Notes under the pieces: generated by a model
What the model was told of the DNA's origin: nothing
The model's database searches: none
What the model saw: the letters and a program-made list of their open reading frames with translations, nothing else
In this document: positions 7,958 to 15,856 of the stretch, one piece after another
Layout: each line of letters starts with the position of its first letter
Numbering within the stretch: position 1 is the stretch's first letter
Program-made: the position numbers and the translations under genes
Assembly (NCBI GenBank): GCA_964557005.1
Contig: CAZKYI010000002.1
Coordinates: 248,001 to 312,000 of the forward strand
DNA from: JBECKS01 sp964557005
GTDB lineage: Bacteria > Pseudomonadota > Gammaproteobacteria > Pseudomonadales > JBECKS01
DNA length: 64,000 bases
Direction of reading: 5' to 3'

Positions 7958-8722
7958 ATGTTTAGACAATTAACCCTGATATTACTGGGGCTTGGCATGA
8001 GCACTTATGCGCTGGCCAGTGAATTTCCATCGCACAGTGAACTGCGTTCCACACTGCAAAAAGTGGTGGGTTCCGACAACGGCGGTTTTGAAACTGAAAT
8101 GTGGGCAGCCATTGTCGATAGAAATGGTGTCGTGCAACGCGTGGTGTTCTCCGGAAAAACGCGAGGCGATCAGTGGCCAGGCAGCAGGGTGATTGCTGCA
8201 CAGAAAGCCAATACCGCCAATGCGTTCAGCTTGCCCGATTTTTCGCTTTCCACAGCCAATTTATATGCAGCTACACAGCCGAAAGGTTCCTTGTATGGTT
8301 TGCAAGCTTCCAATCCTGTCGATGTATCGGTTGCCTACGGCGGTGATGCCAATGATTATGGCAGCGAAAAAGATTATATGATTGGCAAAAAAATTGGTGG
8401 CGTGAATGTATTTGGCGGCGGCCTTGCACTCTATAACAAGGAAGGCAAATTGATTGGCGCTTTGGGCGTGAGTGGAGATACTTCCTGCGCTGATCACAAT
8501 GTCGCGTGGAAGTTACGTCATTTGTTAAATCTCGATTATGTGCCTGCGGGTGTGCATGAAATCAAAGGCAAAATGCATGCTACCGATGACAACATTGTGT
8601 ATGACGACATAGCTTGGGCGCATCCAGTATGCAGCGACAAGGCACGCGAAGTTTCGCAAATGTTTTTCAAAACGCGCCCGACCCGTGATTTCCCTGGCAG
8701 CTATGTCAGAAGAAAACCTTGA
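7958..8722 (+). CDS. exported HbpS/GlcG-family (DUF336) protein
   Basis: 254 aa with a signal peptide (MFRQLTLILLGLGMSTYALA, cleavage after ALA) and SD AAGGAGGA. The mature part has the HbpS/GlcG signatures AAIVDRNGVVQRVV, RVIAAQKANTANAFS and GGLALYNKEGKLIGALGVSGDTSCADH. Members bind heme or small cofactors, and several act next to redox enzymes; function is poorly known. The extra 60 C-terminal residues contain two further cysteines. Its position inside the CYP51 operon suggests a periplasmic role in handling heme or a sterol substrate, which is inference. The end overlaps the next gene by 20 bases. Confidence 0.82.
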   Translation: MFRQLTLILLGLGMSTYALASEFPSHSELRSTLQKVVGSDNGGFETEMWAAIVDRNGVVQRVVFSGKTRGDQWPGSRVIAAQKANTANAFSLPDFSLSTANLYAATQPKGSLYGLQASNPVDVSVAYGGDANDYGSEKDYMIGKKIGGVNVFGGGLALYNKEGKLIGALGVSGDTSCADHNVAWKLRHLLNLDYVPAGVHEIKGKMHATDDNIVYDDIAWAHPVCSDKAREVSQMFFKTRPTRDFPGSYVRRKP

Positions 8723-9773
8723 TTGGAATAAACACCATTTGAAAATCTTTTTTACAGGCGCAACGGGTTTTATTGGTGCCCATACCGCGATGGAGTTTTT
8801 GCGCGCGGGGCATCAGTTGCGTTTGCTGGTTAGAGATAAACAGGCAGCACACAGCTGGTTCAGGCAGCGGGGTTTTGAAGTCAACGATATTGTCGAAGGC
8901 GATATGTGTGACAAAACCCTGATTCAAAATAATTTGCACGGTTGTGATGCAGTGTTTCATGGTGCGGCGATGGTGAGCCTGCACCCCAAACATAAAAGAC
9001 AGGTGTATCAATCCAACGTCGCGAGTATCGATGCGGTGATTGGTTCTGCGCTTGAAGCAGGCATAAAAAACATTGTGTATGTTTCAAGTCTGGGTGCCTT
9101 GTTTCAACAGGGCATTACAGAAATCAACGAGCAAACCACTTGTGGAAATCCAAAAGAAGCCTATTCACTGTCCAAGCGCGATTGTGATGAACGGGTGAAT
9201 CAGTATGTCAAACAATACGATACACAGGTGGCGATACAACGCAGTTATCCTTCCGGTGTGTTTGGCCCTGATGATCCAAAACTGAATGAATCCAACCATT
9301 CATTGATTACTTTTGTGAGTACAATGACACCCGTCACAAGTACGGGTATTCAATGTGTGGATGTGCGTGATGTGGCGAAAGCACATTTATTCATGCTGGA
9401 AAACCCAACGGTAGATGGGCGTTACATTATCGCCGGGCACTATTATCCGTGGAAAGAATTGCATGCCTTGTTTGAAAAAATTACTGGCAACACAATTTCC
9501 AGCCCGCACATTTCAGGCGCTTTGTTTCGTGTGATTGGCAAGCTGGTTGATTTCATCAAGCTGGTTTATCCACTCGATACACCAATTGGCAGTGAGGCGA
9601 TGGAGATTGTGACGCAGTGGGTACCTGCCAATTCGCAAAAATATCTCACCTTGTCGGGTGCGCATTTCAGAAGCGGTGAACAAACCTTTTCAGATACCTT
9701 GCGCTGGCTGGTGGACGCAGGACATCTCGATAAAAAGTTTGCCGGTTTGGCATATTCCGAATTTGAAAATTGA
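8703..9773 (+). CDS. NAD(P)-dependent 3beta-HSD/NSDHL-like extended SDR
   Basis: 356 aa from ATG 8703 (a GTG at 8685 is possible). The N-terminal Rossmann motif TGATGFIG is near residue 18, YSLSKRDCD supplies the YxxxK pair, and RSYPSGVFGPDD and DVRDVAKAHLFMLE are typical of extended SDRs of the 3beta-hydroxysteroid dehydrogenase/dihydroflavonol reductase group. In the sterol pathway this fold performs C3-oxidation with C4-decarboxylation (NSDHL/Erg26) or 3beta-OH oxidation. The context in the CYP51 operon makes a sterol or triterpenoid substrate likely. The start overlaps the end of the HbpS-like gene, indicating translational coupling. Dihydroflavonol-type carbonyl reductase activity cannot be excluded. 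Confidence 0.8.
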   Translation: MSEENLDWNKHHLKIFFTGATGFIGAHTAMEFLRAGHQLRLLVRDKQAAHSWFRQRGFEVNDIVEGDMCDKTLIQNNLHGCDAVFHGAAMVSLHPKHKRQVYQSNVASIDAVIGSALEAGIKNIVYVSSLGALFQQGITEINEQTTCGNPKEAYSLSKRDCDERVNQYVKQYDTQVAIQRSYPSGVFGPDDPKLNESNHSLITFVSTMTPVTSTGIQCVDVRDVAKAHLFMLENPTVDGRYIIAGHYYPWKELHALFEKITGNTISSPHISGALFRVIGKLVDFIKLVYPLDTPIGSEAMEIVTQWVPANSQKYLTLSGAHFRSGEQTFSDTLRWLVDAGHLDKKFAGLAYSEFEN

Positions 9774-9847
9774 TTACTGTGTTGAACAGAGTATATTGAC
9801 GGTGGTTTTCGTTAACCCAATCCATCAATTATTTACAGGAAAAGCTT

Positions 9848-10240
9848 ATGACTATTGCACTCTGGTGTTTATTTTTTGCAGGCATACTTCACACGATTTC
9901 CAAAGGCCCTCTGGCGCTGCAAATGGCAAAAGCGCCCGGTGGTTACAACAACAATACACCACGTGAACAGGCGGCTTCTCTGGAAGGTCTTGGTAAACGC
10001 GCGTTGGGCGTTCATCTCAATCAAATTGAAAGTTTCCCACTTTTTGCAGTCGGTGTGCTGGTGGCTTATGCCGCAAATGTGCAATCGGCGGCGGTGGATT
10101 ATCTGGCGCTTGCCTATATTGCTTCGCGCATTATCTACATACCTTTGTATTTGAATGACATTGCGACTGCGCGTTCTCTGGTTTGGGGTGTGGGATATTT
10201 AAGTTCTCTCGCTTTGATGTGCAGCCCCGCCTGGGCTTGA
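9848..10240 (+). CDS. MAPEG-family membrane protein
   Basis: 130 aa with four hydrophobic segments. The typical MAPEG pattern RxxxxxxNxxExxPxF is seen as RALGVHLNQIESFPLFAVG near residues 53-71, and the last helices follow ASRIIYIPLYLNDIATARSLVW. The family includes microsomal glutathione transferases; the catalytic activity of bacterial members is mostly undefined. The SD AGGAAAAGC lies upstream and the gap to the preceding SDR gene is 74 bases, so it is probably the sixth gene of the operon. Confidence 0.82.
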   Translation: MTIALWCLFFAGILHTISKGPLALQMAKAPGGYNNNTPREQAASLEGLGKRALGVHLNQIESFPLFAVGVLVAYAANVQSAAVDYLALAYIASRIIYIPLYLNDIATARSLVWGVGYLSSLALMCSPAWA

Positions 10241-10263
10241 TAGCCAATCATCGGATAGTCACC

Positions 10264-10626
10264 ATGAATTTACTGGAACTGTTTAAAGACGAAACCAATA
10301 GTGTGGAATTTGCAGCCGAGCAGAAAATATTTTCTGAAGGTGATGAAGGCGATGTGATGTATGTGGTGCTCGATGGCATCATTGCATTGAAGGTTGGCTA
10401 TGAAATTATCGACATTGTTGAAGAAGGTGGCTTGATGGGTGAAATGGCCATCATTGATGCAAAAAAACGTAGCGCAACAGCCTTGGCAAAAACACCGGTT
10501 AAAATGGTTCCAGTCAGCAAGGAAAAATTTCTGGAGATGGTGCAAACGCATCCAGAGTTTGCTTTACATGTTATGTCAGTGTTGGCTGATCGTATTCGCA
10601 AAATGAACGAGCTGCTGAAAAAGTAG
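10264..10626 (+). CDS. cyclic nucleotide-binding domain protein
   Basis: 120 aa from ATG 10264; the open frame upstream (from 10183) overlaps the MAPEG gene and is not needed. It is a stand-alone CAP_ED/cNMP domain: FAAEQKIFSEGDEGDVMYVVLDG, the glycine-rich phosphate-binding cassette GGLMGEMAIIDAKKRSATALA, and a final helix. There is no DNA-binding domain, so it is a sensor or adaptor, not a CRP-like regulator. It ends directly against the convergent pilU-like gene (stops at 10624-10626 and 10627-10629). Last gene of the operon. Confidence 0.85.
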   Translation: MNLLELFKDETNSVEFAAEQKIFSEGDEGDVMYVVLDGIIALKVGYEIIDIVEEGGLMGEMAIIDAKKRSATALAKTPVKMVPVSKEKFLEMVQTHPEFALHVMSVLADRIRKMNELLKK

Positions 10627-11760
10627 CTAGTCATCAATCGCTTCGAGGCGTAATCCGCCCGGCATACCGTTGTCGGTATTTTGTGATATGCCTTTATCAT
10701 CGAGCTTGATTTTCAAACGCAGGTTGTTGGCAGAATCGGCATTTTTCACCGCTTCTTCCAGAGAAATTTTGCCTTCCTTGTAAAGTTTGAACAGTGCAGA
10801 GTCAAAAGTTTGCATACCCAGTTGTTCAGATTTTTCCATAATTTCCTTGATTTCGTTCAGCTCGCCTTTAAGAATTTTATCTTTAATGGTTGCTGTGCCG
10901 AGCAACACTTCCACCGCAGCGGCGCGTTTGTTATCGACCGTTTTCACCAGACGCTGGGAAATAAAACCAACCAGATTGTTGGATAAATCCATCAACAGTT
11001 GCGGGCGGCGTTCTTCAGGGAAAAAGTTGATGATGCGATCAATCGCCTGATTGGAATTGTTAGCGTGAATGGTGGAAATTGCCAGATGTCCCGTTTCAGC
11101 AAAGGCCAGTGCATGTTCCATGGTTTGCGTATCGCGAATCTCACCAATCAGAATCACATCGGGTGCCTGTCGCAAGGTTTGTTTTAATGCAGCGGCATAG
11201 GAGCGGGTATCCACGCCCACTTCACGCTGATTGATGACACTTTTCTTATGCACATGCACAAATTCAATCGGGTCTTCAATGGTGATGATGTGTCCACCGG
11301 TGGTACTGTTACGGTGATCAATCAGGGCAGCGAGCGAGGTGGATTTGCCCGAACCTGTGCCACCAATAAATAACACCAGACCGCGTTTGCTCATCACCAC
11401 ATCTTTGAGTACTGGTGGCAAACCAAGATTTTCAAATTTGGGAATTTCGGATTGGATATTTCTGGCAACAATCGAAATTTCATTGCGTTGTCTGAAAATA
11501 TTGATACGAAAACGCGCAACACCGGGCAGTGAAATGGCGAGGTTCATTTCAAGATTTGCCTCAAATTCAGCAATTTGTTCTGAATCCATAATCGCGTAGG
11601 CCATTTCCCTGATTTGGCCAGGTCGCAAAGGTTCTTTGGTGAGTGGCTTGAGCACGCCCTGAAATTTGCCGCAGGGCGGTGCACCGGTACTCAGGTATAA
11701 ATCAGAGCCTTCATTTTTGGCCAATACGGTTAGGTAGGAATTAATGACTTCACTTGCCAT
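10627..11760 (-). CDS. pilU: PilT/PilU-family type IV pilus retraction ATPase
   Basis: 377 aa. Walker A is FIGGTGSGKSTSLAA near residue 140, the Asp box reads IITIEDPIEFVH, Walker B reads QAPDVILIGEIRD, and the His box reads AETGHLAISTIHANN. The N-terminal segment and the length (PilT is about 345 aa, PilU about 380) plus the acidic C-terminal tail favour PilU, the accessory retraction ATPase of type IV pili. It acts on the cytoplasmic face of the pilus machine. No pilT copy is adjacent. Confidence 0.87.
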   Translation of the reverse strand: MASEVINSYLTVLAKNEGSDLYLSTGAPPCGKFQGVLKPLTKEPLRPGQIREMAYAIMDSEQIAEFEANLEMNLAISLPGVARFRINIFRQRNEISIVARNIQSEIPKFENLGLPPVLKDVVMSKRGLVLFIGGTGSGKSTSLAALIDHRNSTTGGHIITIEDPIEFVHVHKKSVINQREVGVDTRSYAAALKQTLRQAPDVILIGEIRDTQTMEHALAFAETGHLAISTIHANNSNQAIDRIINFFPEERRPQLLMDLSNNLVGFISQRLVKTVDNKRAAAVEVLLGTATIKDKILKGELNEIKEIMEKSEQLGMQTFDSALFKLYKEGKISLEEAVKNADSANNLRLKIKLDDKGISQNTDNGMPGGLRLEAIDD

Positions 11761-11855
11761 GACACGTTTCCTGTAGCTGGACTTGAAATAATGATTTGTA
11801 CAAGGTTCAAGGTTTTATTATGGCTTAGCCGATTGTTATTGTCTGCTCAAGTGCG

Positions 11856-13727
11856 TTATTTATTGAGATGAATAATTTCAATGTGCGCATCCTGATTGAG
11901 CATCTGATAAAAACTTTCAGGATCGCCGACATCGTTTGCCCACCACAAGGTATTATCTTTTGCCTGATAGTGAATTTTATCAGGGTCGAGATCCAGTTCT
12001 TCCACGGCCTCACCAAAGGCAATGCCTATATCCACTGTCTGATAAGTATCAAAACTTTTAATCGCACTCATGGCTTTGGTTACCAGAAAACGGGTTTGCT
12101 CCTTGCTGACACCCGCGATACCTATTTGATTCATATCGGCAAGCAAGGCCTCAATCAATTCCTCATTGTTGGTAATCACGCCTTGCTCTTTCATGGCAAG
12201 CAGTTGCTTGCGAATAATCCTGTCGATTTTTTCCAGTTTTCCCTGTGCATGAATTTTGCGAATAATGCGATTGGTTTCACCAACAGTAATCTGACGACTA
12301 AAATCAAACTCATTGAGAATATCGGTATCAAAGGCTCTAAACAGCGCAATCAATACTTTGGGTAAGCCTTCACCGACAATTTTTATGCGTGGGCTTGCAC
12401 CATCAAAACGCTCACGTTTTTTCTGTGCACGCGCAGCACTTTCAGAGACATCTTCATAAGCGAGATAAAAACGATTACCTTCAAGCAAATGTTGTGCAAG
12501 CCCATCTTCTGCCAGTGGTAAAAAATTACTGAGCATCATTTGCCAATCCTTGTTTGAATTAAACCATACCCAGTTGCCGGGCAACCCCAATTCATTGAGT
12601 TGGTGTTCGGCTTCACTCATCTTGCCATCAATGCGTACCTGATTATTTTTTCCCAGTGATTCAAAAGAAAACAGTGCGCCTTGTGTATTGACGAAATCAA
12701 ATTCCACATAAAGCTCCGGGCGACGTAACAAAGGCGCCAGATAGGATGCAAACTGAAAAAATTCCAGTTTGCTTTTATCAACGGCAAAGCGGCTTTTCAG
12801 TTTTGCGGCCTGTTCATAAAAGCTCAGATTAAAATTGGCAGTAACAGCAGGAATACCTGCGACTCTGGCTTTGGCTTCAACCAGAAAAATAACCCGAATC
12901 GGACCGTCTTTTACTGCCAGCGCTTTGGCCTTGATATTCTGGCGTGAATCCAGATTGATGCGTGTGTGTTTATTAAACAGTCCTGCACTTAAACGAAAAT
13001 ACAGGGAATCAAAAATATTCTCGCCCTGCTGTGCACCTGTTTTAAAGGAAATTTCTTCTATCAAACTCATGTTTTCACGTTGGAAACGAATTTTGATGTA
13101 AGCACTTTCAAACACGCCTTCTTTTTCATCAAGTGCAGGGTGCACATAGTCGGCAGGTGAACGTGCACTTTGATTTTTTACCAGATACACATAACGTGCC
13201 GCTTCATTCGGGAAAGACACCTTGATTTCGGCAAGCACATAGGCCGGTTTTTGTTTCAGTGGTTCGATCGAAGCATCACGAAACATAAACAGCAATTCAT
13301 CGGTAGCATTAAGCTTTCCAGTTTCGCCATCGACAGGATGTTCATTCACGCCTTCAATAAAAATCAGACCGGTTTCATCAAATTCATCGATTTGAAAAGG
13401 AATTGGCTGAAGTTTGCCGTTGACCAGCGTTTGCACACTTAAAGTGTCGAGTGCGTGACCTTGCAGTTCCGGAAATTTGAAGCCTTTAATCACTACAGGG
13501 TGCATGTAGGAATATAAAGAAGTACCACGAATGGTATTGATTTGACGGAGTTGCTCGCTGCTGGCCTTCGAGAACAAGTCGGGATTTTCAGAGAGCGCCT
13601 GATACTGTGTCTGATAGGTGTGAATAAATTCAGAGAATTGCGTTTCCGGAATAGCGGCACTGCTTGAATTACTCAGCAGAGTCAGTACAGGGAAAAATAA
13701 AATAAAAAAGCTGTGTGGTTTCATCAT
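11856..13727 (-). CDS. large exported protein of unknown function
   Basis: About 623 aa from ATG 13727 or 13724, chosen because a signal peptide (MMKPHSFFILFFPVLTLLSNSSSA, cleavage near AAIPE) follows and GAAGGA precedes; the longer frame from 13772 would bury this signal. The mature part is rich in beta-type sequence with alternating polar and hydrophobic stretches in the first 400 residues, and more helical and acidic toward the C-terminus (EAVEELDLDPDKIHY). I recognise no domain. It lies after the carboxymuconolactone-decarboxylase-like gene on the same strand, about 90 bases away, so it could belong to the TetR-controlled operon or be independent. Confidence 0.7.
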   Translation of the reverse strand: MMKPHSFFILFFPVLTLLSNSSSAAIPETQFSEFIHTYQTQYQALSENPDLFSKASSEQLRQINTIRGTSLYSYMHPVVIKGFKFPELQGHALDTLSVQTLVNGKLQPIPFQIDEFDETGLIFIEGVNEHPVDGETGKLNATDELLFMFRDASIEPLKQKPAYVLAEIKVSFPNEAARYVYLVKNQSARSPADYVHPALDEKEGVFESAYIKIRFQRENMSLIEEISFKTGAQQGENIFDSLYFRLSAGLFNKHTRINLDSRQNIKAKALAVKDGPIRVIFLVEAKARVAGIPAVTANFNLSFYEQAAKLKSRFAVDKSKLEFFQFASYLAPLLRRPELYVEFDFVNTQGALFSFESLGKNNQVRIDGKMSEAEHQLNELGLPGNWVWFNSNKDWQMMLSNFLPLAEDGLAQHLLEGNRFYLAYEDVSESAARAQKKRERFDGASPRIKIVGEGLPKVLIALFRAFDTDILNEFDFSRQITVGETNRIIRKIHAQGKLEKIDRIIRKQLLAMKEQGVITNNEELIEALLADMNQIGIAGVSKEQTRFLVTKAMSAIKSFDTYQTVDIGIAFGEAVEELDLDPDKIHYQAKDNTLWWANDVGDPESFYQMLNQDAHIEIIHLNK

Positions 13728-13818
13728 GGCGGCCAGTCCTTCAGCAAAAATAGAAAAACAATAAGCCGCCATTGTAGAAGCTGGGTATTAAAATGCCATA
13801 TACAAAAACACGAGGCGT

Positions 13819-14181
13819 TTAGCCAAATTCCTTTTTCAGCCCCATTAAGGTCATGCGCAGTTTCGATGCTCTGGGATAGCCCACATATTGCGTCATAAAA
13901 CGGCAGATTTCTTCCAGTTGTGCGTAAGTCAATTCACCCCGCTTCATGGCAGAGCGCGCCTGAATCGCAAAGGTCATTTCTTCACCTTGGGCAAGAATCG
14001 CACCAATCAATACCAAGCGACGTTGTTCCACGCTCAGGGTTTCGTCGCCCCAGCAATCGCCGAACAGGTTTTCAATCATGCTGTCGAAAAATTTGTCTTT
14101 CCCGACTTCAGGGGGCGCTGGCAAGTCACCGCAGTACACGGTGTTGTACATTTCAATGCCTTTGTTTCTTTTGTTGTTCAT
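13819..14181 (-). CDS. carboxymuconolactone decarboxylase-like protein
   Basis: 120 aa. RRLVLIGAILAQGEEMTFAIQARSAMKRGELTYAQLEEICRFM... follows the CMD/AhpD fold pattern (RxxxxLxxxxAxG, Hxxxxxxxxxx[GN]xTxxEIxE, YxGxPxA). The CxxC-x3-H redox motif of AhpD-type peroxidases is absent, so a gamma-carboxymuconolactone-decarboxylase-like or non-redox role is more likely. Start at 14181 or at an internal ATG (14151). It is the fifth gene after the operator at 18203-18233 and is separated from the preceding SDR gene by a large hairpin. Confidence 0.75.
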   Translation of the reverse strand: MNNKRNKGIEMYNTVYCGDLPAPPEVGKDKFFDSMIENLFGDCWGDETLSVEQRRLVLIGAILAQGEEMTFAIQARSAMKRGELTYAQLEEICRFMTQYVGYPRASKLRMTLMGLKKEFG

Positions 14182-14211
14182 GATGTTTCTCTTGTGTTGT
14201 CAGTTTTAAGC

Positions 14212-14290
14212 ATCAGGCTCTAATTTTGAGTGCTGGGCTGTCTGAGTGAGCGTAGCGAGCGGTAAGCAGCGCTCAAAATTAGAACCTGAT
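14212..14290. repeat. large imperfect hairpin in an operon gap
   Basis: Left arm 14212-14235 and right arm 14267-14290 pair over 24 bases with two mismatches around a 31-base centre; the arms contain TCTAATTTTGAG and its complement. The element fills most of the 126-base gap between the SDR and CMD-like genes. It could be a processing or attenuation site within the operon, or a palindromic dispersed repeat. No second copy was noticed in the window. Confidence 0.7.
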
Positions 14291-14307
14291 GATTTAATTT
14301 TAAATAA

Positions 14308-15054
14308 TTAAGGTCTTCTAAATTGCCCACCATCGACATTTAAAATCTGTCCGGTAATCCACGAGGCTTCATCACTTAACAAAAACATCACCGCTTCGGC
14401 CAAATCCTGAGGTGTACCCAAACGCGCTATCGGCATTTGTTTGACCAGCTCATCGGCATAAGCACCCGCAGTATTTCTAAGCGCCTGTGTTTCGGTAGGG
14501 CCAGGTGCAATCGCATTGATGCGGATTTTACGCCAGCCCAGTTCACCCGCCAAAGAAGTTGTTATACCGTTCAAGGTCAGTTTCGCAACACCATAAAAGC
14601 CAATGTTCATCCACGCAGCGGTTGAAGATTGATTCACAATCGCACCGCCTATTTTGCGGTCGATGTGTTTGACAAAAGCACGCGTCATAATCAAACACCC
14701 ATGTGCGTTGATGCGCATGAATTTTTCAAGATAATCCATATCCACATCCAGATACCCCTGAATTTTCATGTCACCAAAAATAGCGGCATTGTTAACAAGA
14801 TAGTTAAGCTGGCCGAATTTATCGACTGTGGCTTGTGTACACGCTTGGGCAGATGCTTCACTGCCCACATCGGTTTTTACAAATAAAGCCTTTCCACCAC
14901 TGGCATTGATTTCATCGGCAACGCGCTGGCCTTGTGTTTCATTCAGCTCGGCGATGGTGACATTCATACCGCGTGCAGCAAAAGCCTTGGCATAACCTTC
15001 GCCAATGCCACCACCTGCACCCGTGACGATAACGGTTTTATTTGTAAAATCCAT
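14308..15054 (-). CDS. SDR-family oxidoreductase
   Basis: 248 aa classical SDR: cofactor motif TGAGGGIG near residue 11, NNAA near 90, catalytic YGVAK near 154, and the C-terminal signature FLLSDEASWITGQILNVDGGQF. The substrate cannot be deduced. It is one of two adjacent SDR genes in an operon with aldehyde dehydrogenase; a role in oxidising hydroxyl groups of a hydrophobic substrate would fit the shared operator with the CYP51 operon. The gap to the upstream SDR gene is 13 bases. Confidence 0.88.
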   Translation of the reverse strand: MDFTNKTVIVTGAGGGIGEGYAKAFAARGMNVTIAELNETQGQRVADEINASGGKALFVKTDVGSEASAQACTQATVDKFGQLNYLVNNAAIFGDMKIQGYLDVDMDYLEKFMRINAHGCLIMTRAFVKHIDRKIGGAIVNQSSTAAWMNIGFYGVAKLTLNGITTSLAGELGWRKIRINAIAPGPTETQALRNTAGAYADELVKQMPIARLGTPQDLAEAVMFLLSDEASWITGQILNVDGGQFRRP

Positions 15055-15067
15055 GATGTGCTCCTGA

Positions 15068-15853
15068 TTAGAATTGAGGTTTCTTGATGCGTTTGTTGGG
15101 GCGAATTTCCAGCAAATCGACCGAAACGCCTTTGGGCGTTTTCAGGCAAAAACACACTGCTTCGGCGACATGGCTGGAATCCATTCCCTGATAACAATAA
15201 GGTCCAGTGTCCTGCCAGGCATCCAGTGCAGGCTTTAACAAATTGAAATCGAGATTGCTGGCGAAGTCGGTATCCATCGCAGCCCCTGGGCGTACAATGC
15301 TTACACCAATTTCATCGAGTTCCAGTTCGCGACGAATTTCACGACTGAATCTTTCCACCGCTGCTTTGGTGGCAGCATAGACAGACATATAAGCCATTTC
15401 ATCGCTATGGTAAGCCGTGGCAGAAGAAATATTCACAATACGCGCATTGCTACCAAGTTGAGCGCTTTTTCTTAGATAGGGAATGGCTGCACGACAGCTA
15501 ATCATGTTCCCAAGCAAGTTGGTGTTAAGCTGAACGCTTATATCTTCATCTTTGAGCGCATCACTTCTGGAAATTTTGGCAAGCCCTGCGTTATTCACAA
15601 AATAATCAATTTTGCCATGTGCTTTTTCAGCATCAGCAAAAGCCTGTTCGATTTGTGCACTGACTGAAATATCCACCGTGTGAATACTCACGGTGTCTTC
15701 GCCGAGTGCTTGCTGCGCTTTTTTTAAATCGCTTTCATGTCTGGCAAACAAGGCCAGCCGAGCGCCTTCTGCATGTAATTTTTTTGCAATGGCCAAACCA
15801 AAACCTTTCGAGCCACCTGTAATCACCACCACTTTATCTTGTAAATTTTCCAT
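15068..15853 (-). CDS. SDR-family oxidoreductase
   Basis: 261 aa classical SDR: TGGSKGFG near residue 12, NNAG near 90, YAATK catalytic pair near 158. Unlike its neighbour it has the FabG-unlike stretch ERFSREIRRELELDEIGVSIVRPGA, common in SDRs acting on steroid or acyl substrates. The start lies 3 bases after the stop of the aldehyde dehydrogenase gene, so translation is coupled. The substrate is unknown. Confidence 0.87.
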   Translation of the reverse strand: MENLQDKVVVITGGSKGFGLAIAKKLHAEGARLALFARHESDLKKAQQALGEDTVSIHTVDISVSAQIEQAFADAEKAHGKIDYFVNNAGLAKISRSDALKDEDISVQLNTNLLGNMISCRAAIPYLRKSAQLGSNARIVNISSATAYHSDEMAYMSVYAATKAAVERFSREIRRELELDEIGVSIVRPGAAMDTDFASNLDFNLLKPALDAWQDTGPYCYQGMDSSHVAEAVCFCLKTPKGVSVDLLEIRPNKRIKKPQF

Positions 15854-15856
15854 AGC

